Of a stretch of DNA of 64,000 nucleotides, positions 1 to 9,968 are shown one piece after another; within the stretch, counting starts at the first letter, position 1, and every line of letters starts with the position of its first letter. Source of the DNA: Carallia brachiata (taxonomy: Eukaryota > Streptophyta > Magnoliopsida > Malpighiales > Rhizophoraceae). The position numbers and the translations under genes are program-made. The stretch covers positions 5,570,466 through 5,634,465 of the forward strand of contig JADCRB010000043.1 in NCBI GenBank assembly GCA_021464245.1. The letters are read 5' to 3'. The notes under the pieces were generated by a model. The model searched no databases. It was given only the letters and a program-made list of their open reading frames with translations, and was not told the origin of the DNA.

Positions 1-930
1 CTTAGAAACGCCATGAGAGCCACTGTGTTGATTCGGTTTAGAGTAGCGATTCTTCTTCGTCACTGCATCGACCGCTACCTCCTGGAGCGTCGTAATCTCA
101 TAAACTTCCTCCAACGTCTTGGGTTTAAGGATTTTGACCATGGGTCGAATTTCATCGCACAAAACGCTGATGAAACTGGAGATAAAGAAGGACTCGTCCA
201 TAGATGGATTATTGGCAAGCAATAGAGAATGAAGCTCCTCGAATTGTTCTTGATACTCACGGACGAACCTAGTCTGAGTGAGCCCTTTCATATCTTCCAA
301 GAAGTCTGGCAAGGATGGATCCCCGAATCTTCTGCACAAATCATGATGAAACTGAGACCAGGTGGCCCCAGGCTTGGCAGCGACCCATCCTTGGTACCAC
401 ACATCAGCTTGGCCATCGATGTACAACGCCACCGTCTCGAGCTTGCATTCCTCGGTGATATTGTACATACGGAAAAATCGGTTGCATTTCTGAAGCCATC
501 CTCTAGGATTTTCACCGTCAAAACGCGGAAGTTTGACCTTCGGAGGCTTAGGAGCTGGAGTGGTGTTGCGGACAGACCCAAAAGTTCCCTTAGAGCTGCT
601 ATCCCCTGTCTCTAGTTGTGGAAGCCGAGGTATTGGTAAGAGACCACGGCTTGGGACAAGGAATGGGGTCTCCGTCACAACCCCTTTGTCGGTGGAGCGA
701 GACGACTCTAGGGGGCGAAGTAGATCCAGCAACTGTTGAAAGGAAGCTTGAGATTCGGCACGAAAACAGTCTTGAAACTGTTGCAAGGATGCCTGGGTCT
801 CAGATCGGAAGGTAGTCATCTGGGTCGGAAGAGACTCCAGTGCCTGAAGTTTCTCCATCACCAATTGGAGCTGTTGATCGTGTTGCTTGAGGTGTCCGTC
901 CATAGTTTTCAAACGAGTATTCTCCGTCAT
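1..930 (-). CDS. Retrotransposon gag polyprotein, 5' part, cut by window edge
   Basis: Read on the minus strand, one frame stays open from an ATG at 928-930 to the left edge, about 310 codons. The N-terminal third is polar and glutamine-rich with coiled-coil character (MTENTRLKTM start, repeated LQ/QQ). A Pro/Ser linker follows, then a Retrotrans_gag-like domain with KLPRFDGENPRGWLQK near residue 135, ALYIDGQADVWYQGW, and a WSQF..DLCRRFGDP segment. These are typical of plant Ty3/gypsy capsid proteins, which package element RNA into virus-like particles. The start is chosen because it is the first ATG downstream of the primer-binding site and LTR at 982-1270 and fits an untranslated leader. 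I see no internal stop or frameshift in the visible part, so this copy may be younger than the element at 6-16.5 kb. Pol is not visible, so the superfamily rests on gag alone. Confidence 0.85.
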   Translation of the reverse strand, partial: MTENTRLKTMDGHLKQHDQQLQLVMEKLQALESLPTQMTTFRSETQASLQQFQDCFRAESQASFQQLLDLLRPLESSRSTDKGVVTETPFLVPSRGLLPIPRLPQLETGDSSSKGTFGSVRNTTPAPKPPKVKLPRFDGENPRGWLQKCNRFFRMYNITEECKLETVALYIDGQADVWYQGWVAAKPGATWSQFHHDLCRRFGDPSLPDFLEDMKGLTQTRFVREYQEQFEELHSLLLANNPSMDESFFISSFISVLCDEIRPMVKILKPKTLEEVYEITTLQEVAVDAVTKKNRYSKPNQHSGSHGVSK

Positions 931-981
931 ATTCGAGCGGCGTTTCCTAGCCGAAGTGGAGGAAGATCGGCCAAGGATGGG

Positions 982-993
982 GCTCTGATACCA
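982..993 (-). other. Primer-binding site complementary to initiator tRNA-Met
   Basis: On the minus strand the sequence TGGTATCAGAGC begins two bases after the LTR end. It is the standard plant primer-binding site matching the 3' end of initiator methionine tRNA, where minus-strand DNA synthesis is primed. Its orientation shows that the element runs leftward and that the LTR at 996-1270 is the 5' LTR. Confidence 0.9.
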
Positions 994-995
994 GA

Positions 996-1270
996 TGTTA
1001 CGGTCATTGAGGAAACAAGTGCAAGAAAAGAGAAAGAGAAGAGACAAGAGACAAGAGAGAGAATTCAAGAGAGAGAAAATTCAAGATAGAATTTCATAAC
1101 AAACTTCTGCATACATCATTCGTGCTCTCTCATACAATTTAGATACCTCAACTAGGCAACAGCAATTACGCTAGTAAGCTTCTAGAACTTTACCCTTATT
1201 TAGCTATGGCCTACTGACCCTAATTGGGCTTAACTACTAGGCTATACCCCTAACGAGTAGGATCCTAACA
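996..1270 (-). repeat. 5' LTR (275 bp) of the left-edge retrotransposon
   Basis: The segment begins TGTTA and ends TAACA on the plus strand, the usual TG...CA ends inside a short inverted repeat. It sits directly against the primer-binding site. The partner LTR lies outside the window, so the target duplication (AAAAG would be the flank at 1271-1275) and LTR divergence cannot be tested. The plus-strand reading frames through this block are antisense shadows. Confidence 0.8.
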
Positions 1271-2316
1271 AAAAGCTGAATCATGCATACTGAACATGGT
1301 TGATCATCTTATAAGCAATATGGGCTGGGCTGGGAATTGTAAAAACTTCGCCAATAACCCATCTAAGCCCACCAGACCCTAGCTTGGCCCAACCCATATG
1401 CCATGGATTTTTATGTCAATCGACAGTGCAGTTCAGGATCTACGGCTACGGGGGCAATTTTTTAAACTGTTTCAATAAAAGCACATGAAGAAATTAAATG
1501 CAACTTTTCTACCAAAAAAAAAAGAAAAAAAGAAATTAATTGCAACTAAACCGAAGAAATTAATTACAATAAGACACCCCCCCCCCCACAAAAAAGTAAG
1601 TAATTATATTTGAATAAAATTAAGAACATTGTTCAATTGACCTCAACGTGTTGCAAGCATCAAAAAATAATGGTTAATTTGTTGTTAATGGCATCTAATA
1701 CACCTTTCTCAATATATTTTACTGCACAGCTATTACTGATTTAACTGTGCTGACATTAATTTCAAATGTTTAATAATATATATTGATGAAAATGATTTTT
1801 CAGCCTTTTTTTTTTCGTAATGGGTCAAACAATTCCTAATTTCAAGTTAACAAATTGAGGTATAATAACATATCTGTGTCTAAATTAGGTTCTATTCTTT
1901 TCAAGCTTCCTTTTTATAATATCAGCCTGCTGATTCTGCAAATTCATTCTAGTTGTGTGTACATAATTATATATATCAAGTGAGTTTCCATTGAATCATT
2001 AAATGTCGCAAAATTAATCAGAGAAAATTCAGAAGGATAAAACTGAGTAATGCGATTCTTCTTATGGGATATTGTTAATATTGTGTCTCAAAGTCTTATG
2101 CAAGATCCTAGTTAATCTACAAAACTTTAATTCATTATATTTTATCCATTTTGTATGCCAAAAGTTAGGATTATTACCCAACATATTTTCTTTAGTTTAT
2201 GCATTTAAATTGACTACCTATGATTGTTTTTCAAGTGAGGGCAAAATTTAAAAATATCAACACAAGTACAGAAGTTTTTCTTCTATAGTATATGGCACAC
2301 TGTAGGTATGAAGGAG
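1271..2316. other. AT-rich intergenic DNA, no gene seen
   Basis: I find no credible exon or RNA gene. The stretch holds homopolymer runs (A-rich near 1515-1535, a C run near 1578-1587) and ordinary AT-rich sequence. 1310-1400 is somewhat richer in GC without a recognisable motif. Confidence 0.6.
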
Positions 2317-2857
2317 TAGGCTTGACCTCGGTTCGGTTTGGCTCCTATTTTGGTTCCAAAGCCCCAGTTTAGATTCCATAGTTAAGGGGAACCGTACCTA
2401 ACACACAGGTTGACGGTTTGATTCGAGTTGTCAGTTTCAGTTCGAGGTTCTGATTCAGTTTAGATTTCAATTCGGTTGTGTTTGATTCTAGTTTAATTTG
2501 ATCAAAACCTTTGGTTTGCTTCACATCAAGTAGATTTGTTCTGGTTCGGTCACCTTTTTTCTTTATTAAAAATTCGAAATATCTTAAATTTTTTATAAAA
2601 AAATTCCTATGAACAATTGTTATAAAGGTAATATTGACTATTAATTCAATTTTTTATTTTATTTTAACTGTCGATCGATTTTGATTTTGATATGAAATTG
2701 CCTGTTAATCTGGTGGTTCATGGTTCTTGGAGCGACAGAATCTTAACATGACCATCCCTCCCTATGGCTGAACTAGAACCGAATCAGTCGATTCCAATTC
2801 TAGATCGATTGGGTTCAAATTTGTTTCCGATTCGAACTGAAACTATGGTCATGCCTG
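2317..2857. mobile_element. hAT-like non-autonomous element
   Basis: The ends are TAGGCTTGACC and, in reverse complement, CAGGCATGACC. They are flanked by near-identical 8-bp direct repeats TGAAGGAG (2309-2316) and CGAAGGAG (2858-2865), as expected for hAT insertion. The interior is built from degenerate GGTTCGGTTT-type runs at both ends and has no coding potential. Superfamily is inferred from the 8-bp duplication and the short AG-starting inverted repeat. Confidence 0.6.
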
Positions 2858-3125
2858 CGAAGGAGGAAGTTTCTGCATGACCAAAGCTCAAAAGTATCTA
2901 AAAGTTAAATTAAAAACACATATCTACTGATTCATATGGTGTTACAAATTTACAATACATATGACTACTGTCATTCAACCATAAGCTAACCAAAATTCTT
3001 GCCTTTGTTCTCACTCAAAGCACTATTCCATTCCCAATATTTTGACAACATTGGGTCCTCTAATGGAGTGCAAATAATATTTTAAAACTTCCCCTGAGGC
3101 TCTCTAACTACCAAAACAAAAATAA

Positions 3126-3707
3126 ATGTTCGAAATCAAAAGCTTCTATTTGTGGCTTCTTCAAATTTTAGGCCTCTTAGGCCTCATTGTTCTATGTGGA
3201 TGGCTAAGCATGCGTCCCAAAGATCCCATCTACACTATGGTGGACTTCTCCATACCAATAGCAACTAAACAAGTCGATTCCAACGACTCGATCCATTACA
3301 CTCTTGAAATTACAAATCCAAACAAAGACTACAGCATTTACTATGATGACATGTTGTTGTCATTCTATTATGGGCAGGACAAGGTGGGAGAAAGCAGACT
3401 TTTGTCTTTCAAGCAAGATAAGGATAAAACCAGGGATGTGATGCAGTGGGTGAGTGTTGATCCTCGGCCATGGCGAGCTTTTGTTGCCGCGGCAGCGGCG
3501 GCGGCAAATGCAACCACTGAATTGCAGGTTGGTTTAGTAGGTGGGTTTCGATTAAAAACTCTTGGGTTGAAGAGCAAGCATCATGGAATCAGATTGAAAG
3601 GTAGGCTTCTAATTGGTTCGGATGGGAAGATATCAGGTAAAAATAAAAAAGTTGAGCTGCATCGTGAATCTAGGAAATGGAATTTAAGGACCACTAGATC
3701 ACATTGA
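3126..3707 (+). CDS. NDR1/HIN1-like (LEA-2 family) membrane protein
   Basis: A single-exon frame of 193 codons. Residues about 8-28 form one hydrophobic segment (LWLLQILGLLGLIVLCGWL), followed by the RPKDPIY juxtamembrane motif. A LEA-2 domain then spans about 36-175, including the family hallmark NPNKDYSIYYDD near residues 64-75. This is the layout of NDR1/HIN1-like (NHL) proteins, short-tailed plasma-membrane proteins with the LEA-2 domain outside; several take part in pathogen responses or plasmodesmal transport. An eight-alanine run encoded by mixed GCN codons near residues 119-126 interrupts the middle of the domain, and the C-terminus is unusually basic. No frameshift or stop is seen and the start is the first ATG of the frame. 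The exact NHL number cannot be assigned. The upstream 250 bp is AT-rich with no clear TATA box. Confidence 0.85.
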   Translation: MFEIKSFYLWLLQILGLLGLIVLCGWLSMRPKDPIYTMVDFSIPIATKQVDSNDSIHYTLEITNPNKDYSIYYDDMLLSFYYGQDKVGESRLLSFKQDKDKTRDVMQWVSVDPRPWRAFVAAAAAAANATTELQVGLVGGFRLKTLGLKSKHHGIRLKGRLLIGSDGKISGKNKKVELHRESRKWNLRTTRSH

Positions 3708-3989
3708 GCATTTGTAAGGTTGCTTTAAAAATAATTATTCGGAATTTAAATTCCGAAATCCTTGCATTCTTTTTTTTTTTTTTGAATGCATATGCACTTA
3801 AATTTAATATCCTTGCACATACCTTAGCATTGCACGTTCTAAGGAGATGGAGAAAATGTGTTTAACCTCACAGCTTGAAGACCTATGGTGAATGGAATAA
3901 GTTAAATCAAGCCCCATTTCTTAATTTCTTTGATATAAGCAAGATGGCTATAATTGCAACTATATATGTATAAAGCAGGATTATGAGGG

Positions 3990-4690
3990 AAAAAAAAAAG
4001 ACACTTCGGAATAATTTCTTTTTTTGGTCCTAAAATATAAGTAATTTCTAGACGACTAAAGACCTATCATCACACCCAGCAATTCTTCGTTTTTTCCGAG
4101 ATTACAATGATGAAGAACCCAAGTTTCCTTATCTTCTGTTTTCTTCGTGCTCCTTCTCCATATTGGTTGAAAGATCCTTCAGTTTTGGTGTCTTATTAAA
4201 CCACAAATGAGGATGAGGAATGTCCCAACAATAACATTGAAGTTACTTACTTTTCCTACAAATATCAGAAAGGTAAGAAAAGTTTAGAAATTGTTAAATA
4301 TATGCTCGTTGCGCAGAGTCAAAATAGTAATTTTCGAAATTAGACAAAGACCTTAGCATAAATTAAATATATACAAATTTTCAAGGATTTTAGATAAATT
4401 TTTGAAAAAGAAAAAAAAAATTTTGCCACTGAATTTTGTGCAGGCCACCAAATTAAGTCTGCCTCTGCCTTTGTCTAGTCTATCGTCCTTAACGCTTCAA
4501 CATTTCTGTTGTTGCCAAAAAAATAAAATAGAGAGAGAGAGAGAGAGAGAGAGAGAGCAATTTGTTGTGAGAATGATGAAAAGGACATCAATTTATTTGT
4601 TGATGTTGTCAATATGGATGAAATATCCAAAGAGAACAATTCGGACAAAGAAAACAAAATGAATAGAAGTCACGAAAGGGAAATGAAAAA
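3990..4690. repeat. Segmental repeat A, copy 1 (no CRK exon attached)
   Basis: This block matches 17941-18740 and 41380-41990 plus 44288-44540 by eye. Shared landmarks are AACCCAAGTTTCCTT, the GA microsatellite (here 4531-4557) and TTTATTTGTTGATGTTGTCA. In the other two copies it lies just beyond the 3' side of the minus-strand DUF26 exon; here the exon is absent. Small frames across it, including one through the GA repeat, look like chance. 3708-3989 is plain AT-rich sequence after the NHL gene. Confidence 0.6.
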
Positions 4691-4899
4691 TCTTGCAGAT
4701 TAAGACAAGGCAGTAGACGGTGGGTTTTACAGTATTTTTGTTATTTTTTTATTGAAAAATTTATAATATGCATATAATTAAGTATGCAAATAATATTTTT
4801 AAATTTTTTATTCACATTTTACCTTCTAATATGTTTTTTTTTAGTTAATTAATTCTAACTAGTACTCAAACTCAAGACCTTTATTTCTAGAGATAATTA

Positions 4900-5960
4900 T
4901 AATAATATATATTTTTTATGATAAGTATAGTATGAATTTTATTAACTATACAAAAGGTTACAAAATATATCAAGTACAAACCATTCCAAAAGAAATGGGT
5001 AAATAGCAAGGCCAAAATTTATGGTTAGCAACAGAGGAAATCAATTATACCCGCAAGGGGAACCAAAGGCAACCCGATCACATTAGTTCGTCGTAAGTGT
5101 AGAAGGATTCTTGCCACGAAAAACATCAATAAGTGGGATAACACTCTTTTTAGTTCTAAATTTTTATATATTTTTATAATTAAATCTAAAACTTCTTAAT
5201 GTTTTCAATTGAGTTCTATATATTTTTGAGAGAGATAAACCGTTAGTCAAACGATTAAAAACGTACTTTAATCAAGAGTCAATTGAAAACATTTTGAAAC
5301 TTTAGGACTCGATAGAAAAAGGTTAGGACATTTGGCCCTTGATTGATAAAACGTTGCAATATTGATGACTTAATCAATTCACTTCTTTTTTGTCAATATA
5401 TATTTTAAACGGTTTGACCGACGACCATTCGATTGTAAATCATCTGAAACAGATAAGATTCAATATTGAAAAAGTTAAAGGATTTAAGATTTAATTGTAA
5501 AAATATATAAAAATTTAAAACTAAAAAGAATATTATCCCATTAATAAGTAGAGGAGATGCTGTGCCTGGAAAGAAAGATTGAAATTCCTAGCCTGAGCAA
5601 AGAGTGGGTACGAGCGAGGATTTCATCTTGAAATAATGTTCATTTCGTCATCATCAGATCTTGAAAAATCATTTTCTTGCTTATCAACCAGATAGTCCAA
5701 GATAAGGTATAGAACAGAGTAATATCATATTGTCTTTTCGATCTTCTTTTTCCCAAAGCCAAACCTTGCTACTGCACAAAAAGATCCTCAAAGGAGTTGT
5801 AGATACACCAACTTAAACCCCACCATTCAACCAGCCACACCAGAGAATTTGCATTGGAAGAGGAGATGAGCTGAGTTATCCAAGAAGCCTCCCAGAAACA
5901 GCAAATCACTGACTTTCAGAGAGGATACCACGCTTCAATAGAGCACTTTCGGAGCAGATT
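4900..5960 (-). pseudogene. LINE C-terminal relic, interrupted by a MITE
   Basis: On the minus strand, 5960 down to 5560 translates with stops and frame changes into a stretch typical of the end of plant LINE ORF2 (zf-RVT region): NSAHLLFQCKFSG, then WWGLSWCIYNSFEDLF, then GKRRSKRQ and SWTIWLISKKM. The region 5134 down to about 4900 looks like the continuation of the element's 3' tail, separated by the insertion at 5135-5539. There is no intact reverse transcriptase, so it cannot be active. The exact 5' break and target duplication are not visible. Confidence 0.5.
5135..5539. mobile_element. Mutator-like MITE, GGGATAA-ended
   Basis: The element has long inverted repeats of about 60 bp. The left end begins GGGATAACACTCTTTTTAG and the right end reads GGGATAATATTCTTTTTAG in reverse complement. 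The flanks are ATCAATAAGT (5125-5134) and ATTAATAAGT (5540-5549), a 9-of-10 match and the size expected of Mutator-like elements. It has no coding capacity and is inserted in the LINE relic. Its ends resemble those of the large element at 33046-39288. Confidence 0.75.
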
Positions 5961-6004
5961 TTGCTACGACTACAATACCATTGAAGTACAATTCATTAAG
6001 CTAT

Positions 6005-6957
6005 TGTAAATAAATAAATAAATAAATAAATAAAATCCTAAGTCAGTGACCGACATCTAGAAGAAGAAAAAAAAAATTTCAAAGTAGATGCTGGTGCAGA
6101 CATGGAAAAGTAATAGCCATGGCGGTGCAGACATTGAAATGGTGATCATGGCGGTGCCAACATTAGAAAATGGTGCCCATGACAGTGGAAGCATTGAAAA
6201 AAAATGGGAAAACATTTTTACCCTCTTCCTTGTCAAACTGCCTATAAATAGGCAGTAAGGCAAGCCAATTGGACGATGGAGAATTTGAATTGGGAATTAT
6301 AATTTCTCTCTCTTCAATTCCAAAAAAAAAAAAAATATTCAGCAAATCTGTAAACAAAAAAATCCAGAGAATTTGAGAGAAAAAGAAAATTTCTCCTTTT
6401 CTTACGTGTTTTTTACTCTACAGTATATTTCTCTTAACTCATTTTTGAGAGATATTTCAGGGATAAACCCCAAAAAAAATTTGTTATTTCCATTTCTAAG
6501 ATTTTTTTCGGATTTATATTCTCTGATCGCCCTGTATCTGAATTTATGAGAATATAGATCTAAAAATATCAAAATATTACAAATCCGGCTGAGATTAAGT
6601 CTCATACGACCCTCAGCAAAATCCAGGCAGCTCATCCGAGAATAAGTCCCCTCGACCCTCGGTGAAATTAAGTTAGATCGGCTCAAATTAGATCTCTGCG
6701 ATTCTTAACCGTAATCTAAACGTCCAAATCAGATCCAGTTTCAGTCTACCCAGTTCAAGATAAAGCTGTAAAAATTATTTCTGTCAAGATCAAGCTCGTG
6801 TAACCCTTGACGGAGTCAAAAAAAAAAAGGAACACTAATCGGAGAATTTACGGAGATCGACCCCACGTAAATTTTCTTTAATTTTTAAATTTTTATTTGT
6901 AATCTATTTTTGTATTTTGGAGTTTAATTGTTTTAGACTCGAAATTTACCCGTTACA
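6005..6957 (+). repeat. 5' LTR of the Tat-type element (953 bp)
   Basis: It starts TGTAAATAAATAA with an (AAAT)n run and ends CGTTACA. It aligns along its whole length with 15578-16535: shared landmarks are AAGTCAGTGACCGACAT, the TATA palindrome, GACCCTCAGCAAAATCCAGG and GACGGAGTCAAAAAAAA. A sequence starting TTTTTGGCACGCTCGGTAG follows directly and should be the primer-binding site; I could not name its tRNA. Confidence 0.9.
6238..6255 (+). promoter_or_regulatory. LTR TATA box inside a perfect palindrome
   Basis: CTGCCTATAAATAGGCAG puts a TATAAATA box inside 8-bp perfect inverted arms around a 2-bp centre. The same 18 bp is intact in the 3' LTR at 15799-15816, although the surrounding LTR has diverged. 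It is the probable U3 core promoter driving the element's transcript. Confidence 0.6.
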
Positions 6958-7142
6958 AATTTTTGGCACGCTCGGTAGGACCTCTTCACCTCCCATCTCT
7001 TGTTCCTTAAAAAAAAAAAAAAACAGCGAAAAGGAAAAAAGCAAAAAAGGAAAAGGAAAAAAGAAAAATAGAAAAAAAAGACAAAATAGAGAAAAAGATA
7101 AAAAAGGTAAAAAAGTAAAAAAAAAAAATTTAACAGGTTCAA

Positions 7143-8794
7143 ATGGCACCAAAAAGGAATACAACTGCTGCAACAAAAAAGAAGGCAACTGCTCCACTGC
7201 CTGCATCAACTATCCTACCTGGGTACGCAGGTCCAGAAACCCACAGATGGACACAATTTCTTACTGTCCAAACCCAACAAAATATCGAAACGGAGAGTCC
7301 ACAGTTTACACAACTACAAGATCTCTCCCCTGACTCTCTTACCGCATTGAGGAGTCGATCACCCACTCCGATCGAAGTCGGGGGCAACACGACGAAACCC
7401 GCTCAACAGAATCTAACTCATTATGTATAAATTCACACAGAAGAATCAGAAGAGTTCTCTCCCCAGTCTTTCGTGGAGCCTCATCTGTTGCCGTCATGAT
7501 GACCAACACAACCAGTACAAAAGAAAGAATTTCAAAACTGGAGAACAAGATTTTGCGGCTGATCAGAGTCGTAGAGGAAAAGGATCAACAGATCGCCGCT
7601 CTTAAAGGAAAAGCCTCAGTCCAAATTGATCATGAGATCCACGAGGAGCAACCATATCCACCCGGTTTCACTCCAGAAGCCACACCAGCCGACGTCTTCG
7701 CTGCAGAAAAGCGACCAGGTAGTTCTACACAGCTGCCACCCTCAATTTCTGTATCTTCGCTATCTGTTCAATAATTGCAGGGAATGATAGCTAATATGAT
7801 CCGCCTGCAACAAGCTACATCCTTCCAAAAATTACAGATGTACATCGAACCGTACACCAGATGGATCGAAAGTCTCAACATGCCTTTAGGCTACCAGCCG
7901 CCCAAATTTCAATAATTCGACGGACGAGGCGATCCCAAACAGCACATCGCAAACTTCGTTGAAACCTGCAACAACGCAGGGACTTACAGAGATCTCTTGG
8001 TGAAACAATTTGTCCGTTCACTCAGGGAGACCGCTTTCACTTGGTTAATAAATCTTGAACCAGAATCAATCGACAGTTGGGAGTAGCTACAACGAGAGTT
8101 CCTCAATAGATTTTTCAACACTCGAATGACGGTAAGTATGATGGAGTTTAACAGCACCAAATAAAGGAAAGGAGAACCCGCTGTCGAATACATCAACAGA
8201 TGACGTGCTCTCAGCTTGGACTGCAAAGATCGCCTGACGGAGACTTCTGTCGTAGAGATGTGCATCCAGAGAATGCATTGGGAGCTGTTATACATCTTAT
8301 AGGGTATCAAACCCTGAACTTTCGAAGAACTGGCGACCCGTGCACATGATATGGAGATAAGCATCCAGATTTTCGGAGGCACGGTTCCTATCTAGTTGGA
8401 CCAGCAAGGGGGTAGAAGGGAGACTAAGAAACTCAACAGTTCTGGAAAAGGAAAAGAAGCGATAACTGTTGAAGCCGCACCAGTAAAAGTGGTAGCCAAA
8501 ATTAAGGTAAATCCTCCGACTCAAATAACTCAGCCAAAACAACAGGAAAGGCGGAAAGTGACATTGCGAGAGTTGGAGCAGAAGCAGTATCCATTCCCCG
8601 ACATTCTTGAACAACTATTGGAGGTGAAGCTGATTGAACTCCCAGAGTGCAAGCGACAGAATGAAAAGGATCGAGTTAGCGATCCAAGATTCTGCAAATA
8701 TCACCGCATACTAAGTCATCCAACCGAGAAGTGTTTCGTTCTGAAGGAGCTAATCATGAAACTCAAGAGCCAGAATAAAATCATTCTGGACTAG
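7143..8794 (+). pseudogene. Tat-type gag, broken by stops and frameshifts
   Basis: The reading begins near MAPKRNTTAATKKK (7143) after an A-rich leader (7007-7135). A coiled-coil block follows (7496-7774, KERISKLENKILRL), then the capsid domain (about 7800-8390: YTRWIESLNMPLGYQPPKF, FDGRGDPKQHIANFVETC, PAVEYINR). The post-capsid region 8396-8794 holds TLRELEQKQYPFPD and a C-x3-H-type segment (CKYHRILSHPTEKC). In-frame stops lie at 7913, 8084, 8162, 8201, 8300 and 8315, and the frame changes near 7430-7496 and 7774. At most of these stops the family normally has Gln, Arg or Trp. No functional gag can be made from this copy. Confidence 0.8.
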
Positions 8795-8848
8795 GAAGGC
8801 ATAACCTCAGCAAACCAGACCACCATCACTTCAAAACCATCAGAAGAG

Positions 8849-9714
8849 GTGACACACCGTAAGGACGAGCCGCTCGACAACAAAAAGTCGACAACGGAGA
8901 AGGTATATGAAGCTCTCCAAACCCTTCCCACTAACCCTCAGCTGTTTACAGCTTTGCAATCAACAGAAGTGTGGAAAAATCAAGTCAGCAATACTCTCCG
9001 AACCTCAGCTGAATCTCTACCATCAAGTAATTCCAACTCGACGGAGCATCAGGCGGCCCAAAATCACGTCGGATGTTACTCCGCTATCTCATTTTCAGAT
9101 GAGGATCTCCTGTTAGGGTCCAAACCCCACAATCGGCCATTCTGATCGACGATGGCTCAGCAGTCAATATTATCCCAAAATCCACCATAAAGGAGCTTGG
9201 CATCGGTATTGATGAGTTATCAGACAGCTGTTTGATGATCTATGACTTTAATCAAGGAGGACAGAAAGCAATTGGGATGATTCGCCTAGAGCTAACTATT
9301 GGTAATATCACTTCTAGCACTCTATTTCATGTGATCGATGCACGTACCACGTATAAAATGTTGCTAGGATGACCGTGGATTCATGGAAATGGAGTTATGC
9401 TCTCAAGTCTGCATCAGTGCTTCAAGTACTACAATGGTGGCGTTCAAAAGGTTAATGCTGACTTAAAGTCGTTCGATAATGTTGAATCACATTTGTCGGA
9501 TGCAGTCTTCTACACCGACACAGACAATCCTGAGATCATTCCATCAAAAGCTACTTGGACTGGGGCGTCCACAAAAAGGAAAAAGCTGTTGAAGAACCTG
9601 TCAATGCTCAACCTCAGACTCCGACAAATGAAAAGCTGCCACAGCTTGCTGAACTTCGTTTGAAGGATGTTGCATTTTCGAGCTCCACTCCAGTCTTACG
9701 CTATGTTCCGAAGT
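8849..9714 (+). pseudogene. Gag-pol junction and aspartic protease, degenerate
   Basis: 8849-9145 encodes the linker common before the protease in this lineage (SFSDEDLLLGSKPHNRPF). The protease active-site stretch IDDGSAVNIIPK follows at about 9142-9180 in a shifted frame, and LGIGID, LELTIGN and PWIHGNGV come after. Compared with the usual spacing, a short piece between GSKPHNRPF and IDDGSAV seems to be missing. A TGA at 9370-9372 sits where Arg is usual before PWIHG. The protease would have processed the gag-pol polyprotein. Confidence 0.7.
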
Positions 9715-9968
9715 AACGATGCCCAGAAGGTCAACCCCCTTTCTTTTATTGTATTGATCCTAAACAAGAGCAAAGACACAGCCAACCCAAGACAAAAGAA
9801 CTACACAACTTGAAGGAGACTTACACTCTGCCGATACCAAAGATTAAGCCGGTTTTATCTTCAAAACCATTAAAAGGCTTCATCAGACCACACATGGGGA
9901 TAGTCGAAGGTAGCTCACTTCCAGAAAGAAGAACACACGAATGATTCGATCCTAATGCATACAAGCTC

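Noticed and set aside
229..1089. Several plus-strand frames at the left edge
   Set aside because: All are antisense to the gag frame, primer site and LTR, whose motifs are clear on the minus strand.
6933..7209. Minus-strand frames coding for poly-Phe/Leu proteins
   Set aside because: Antisense of the A-rich leader of the Tat-type element; low-complexity shadow.
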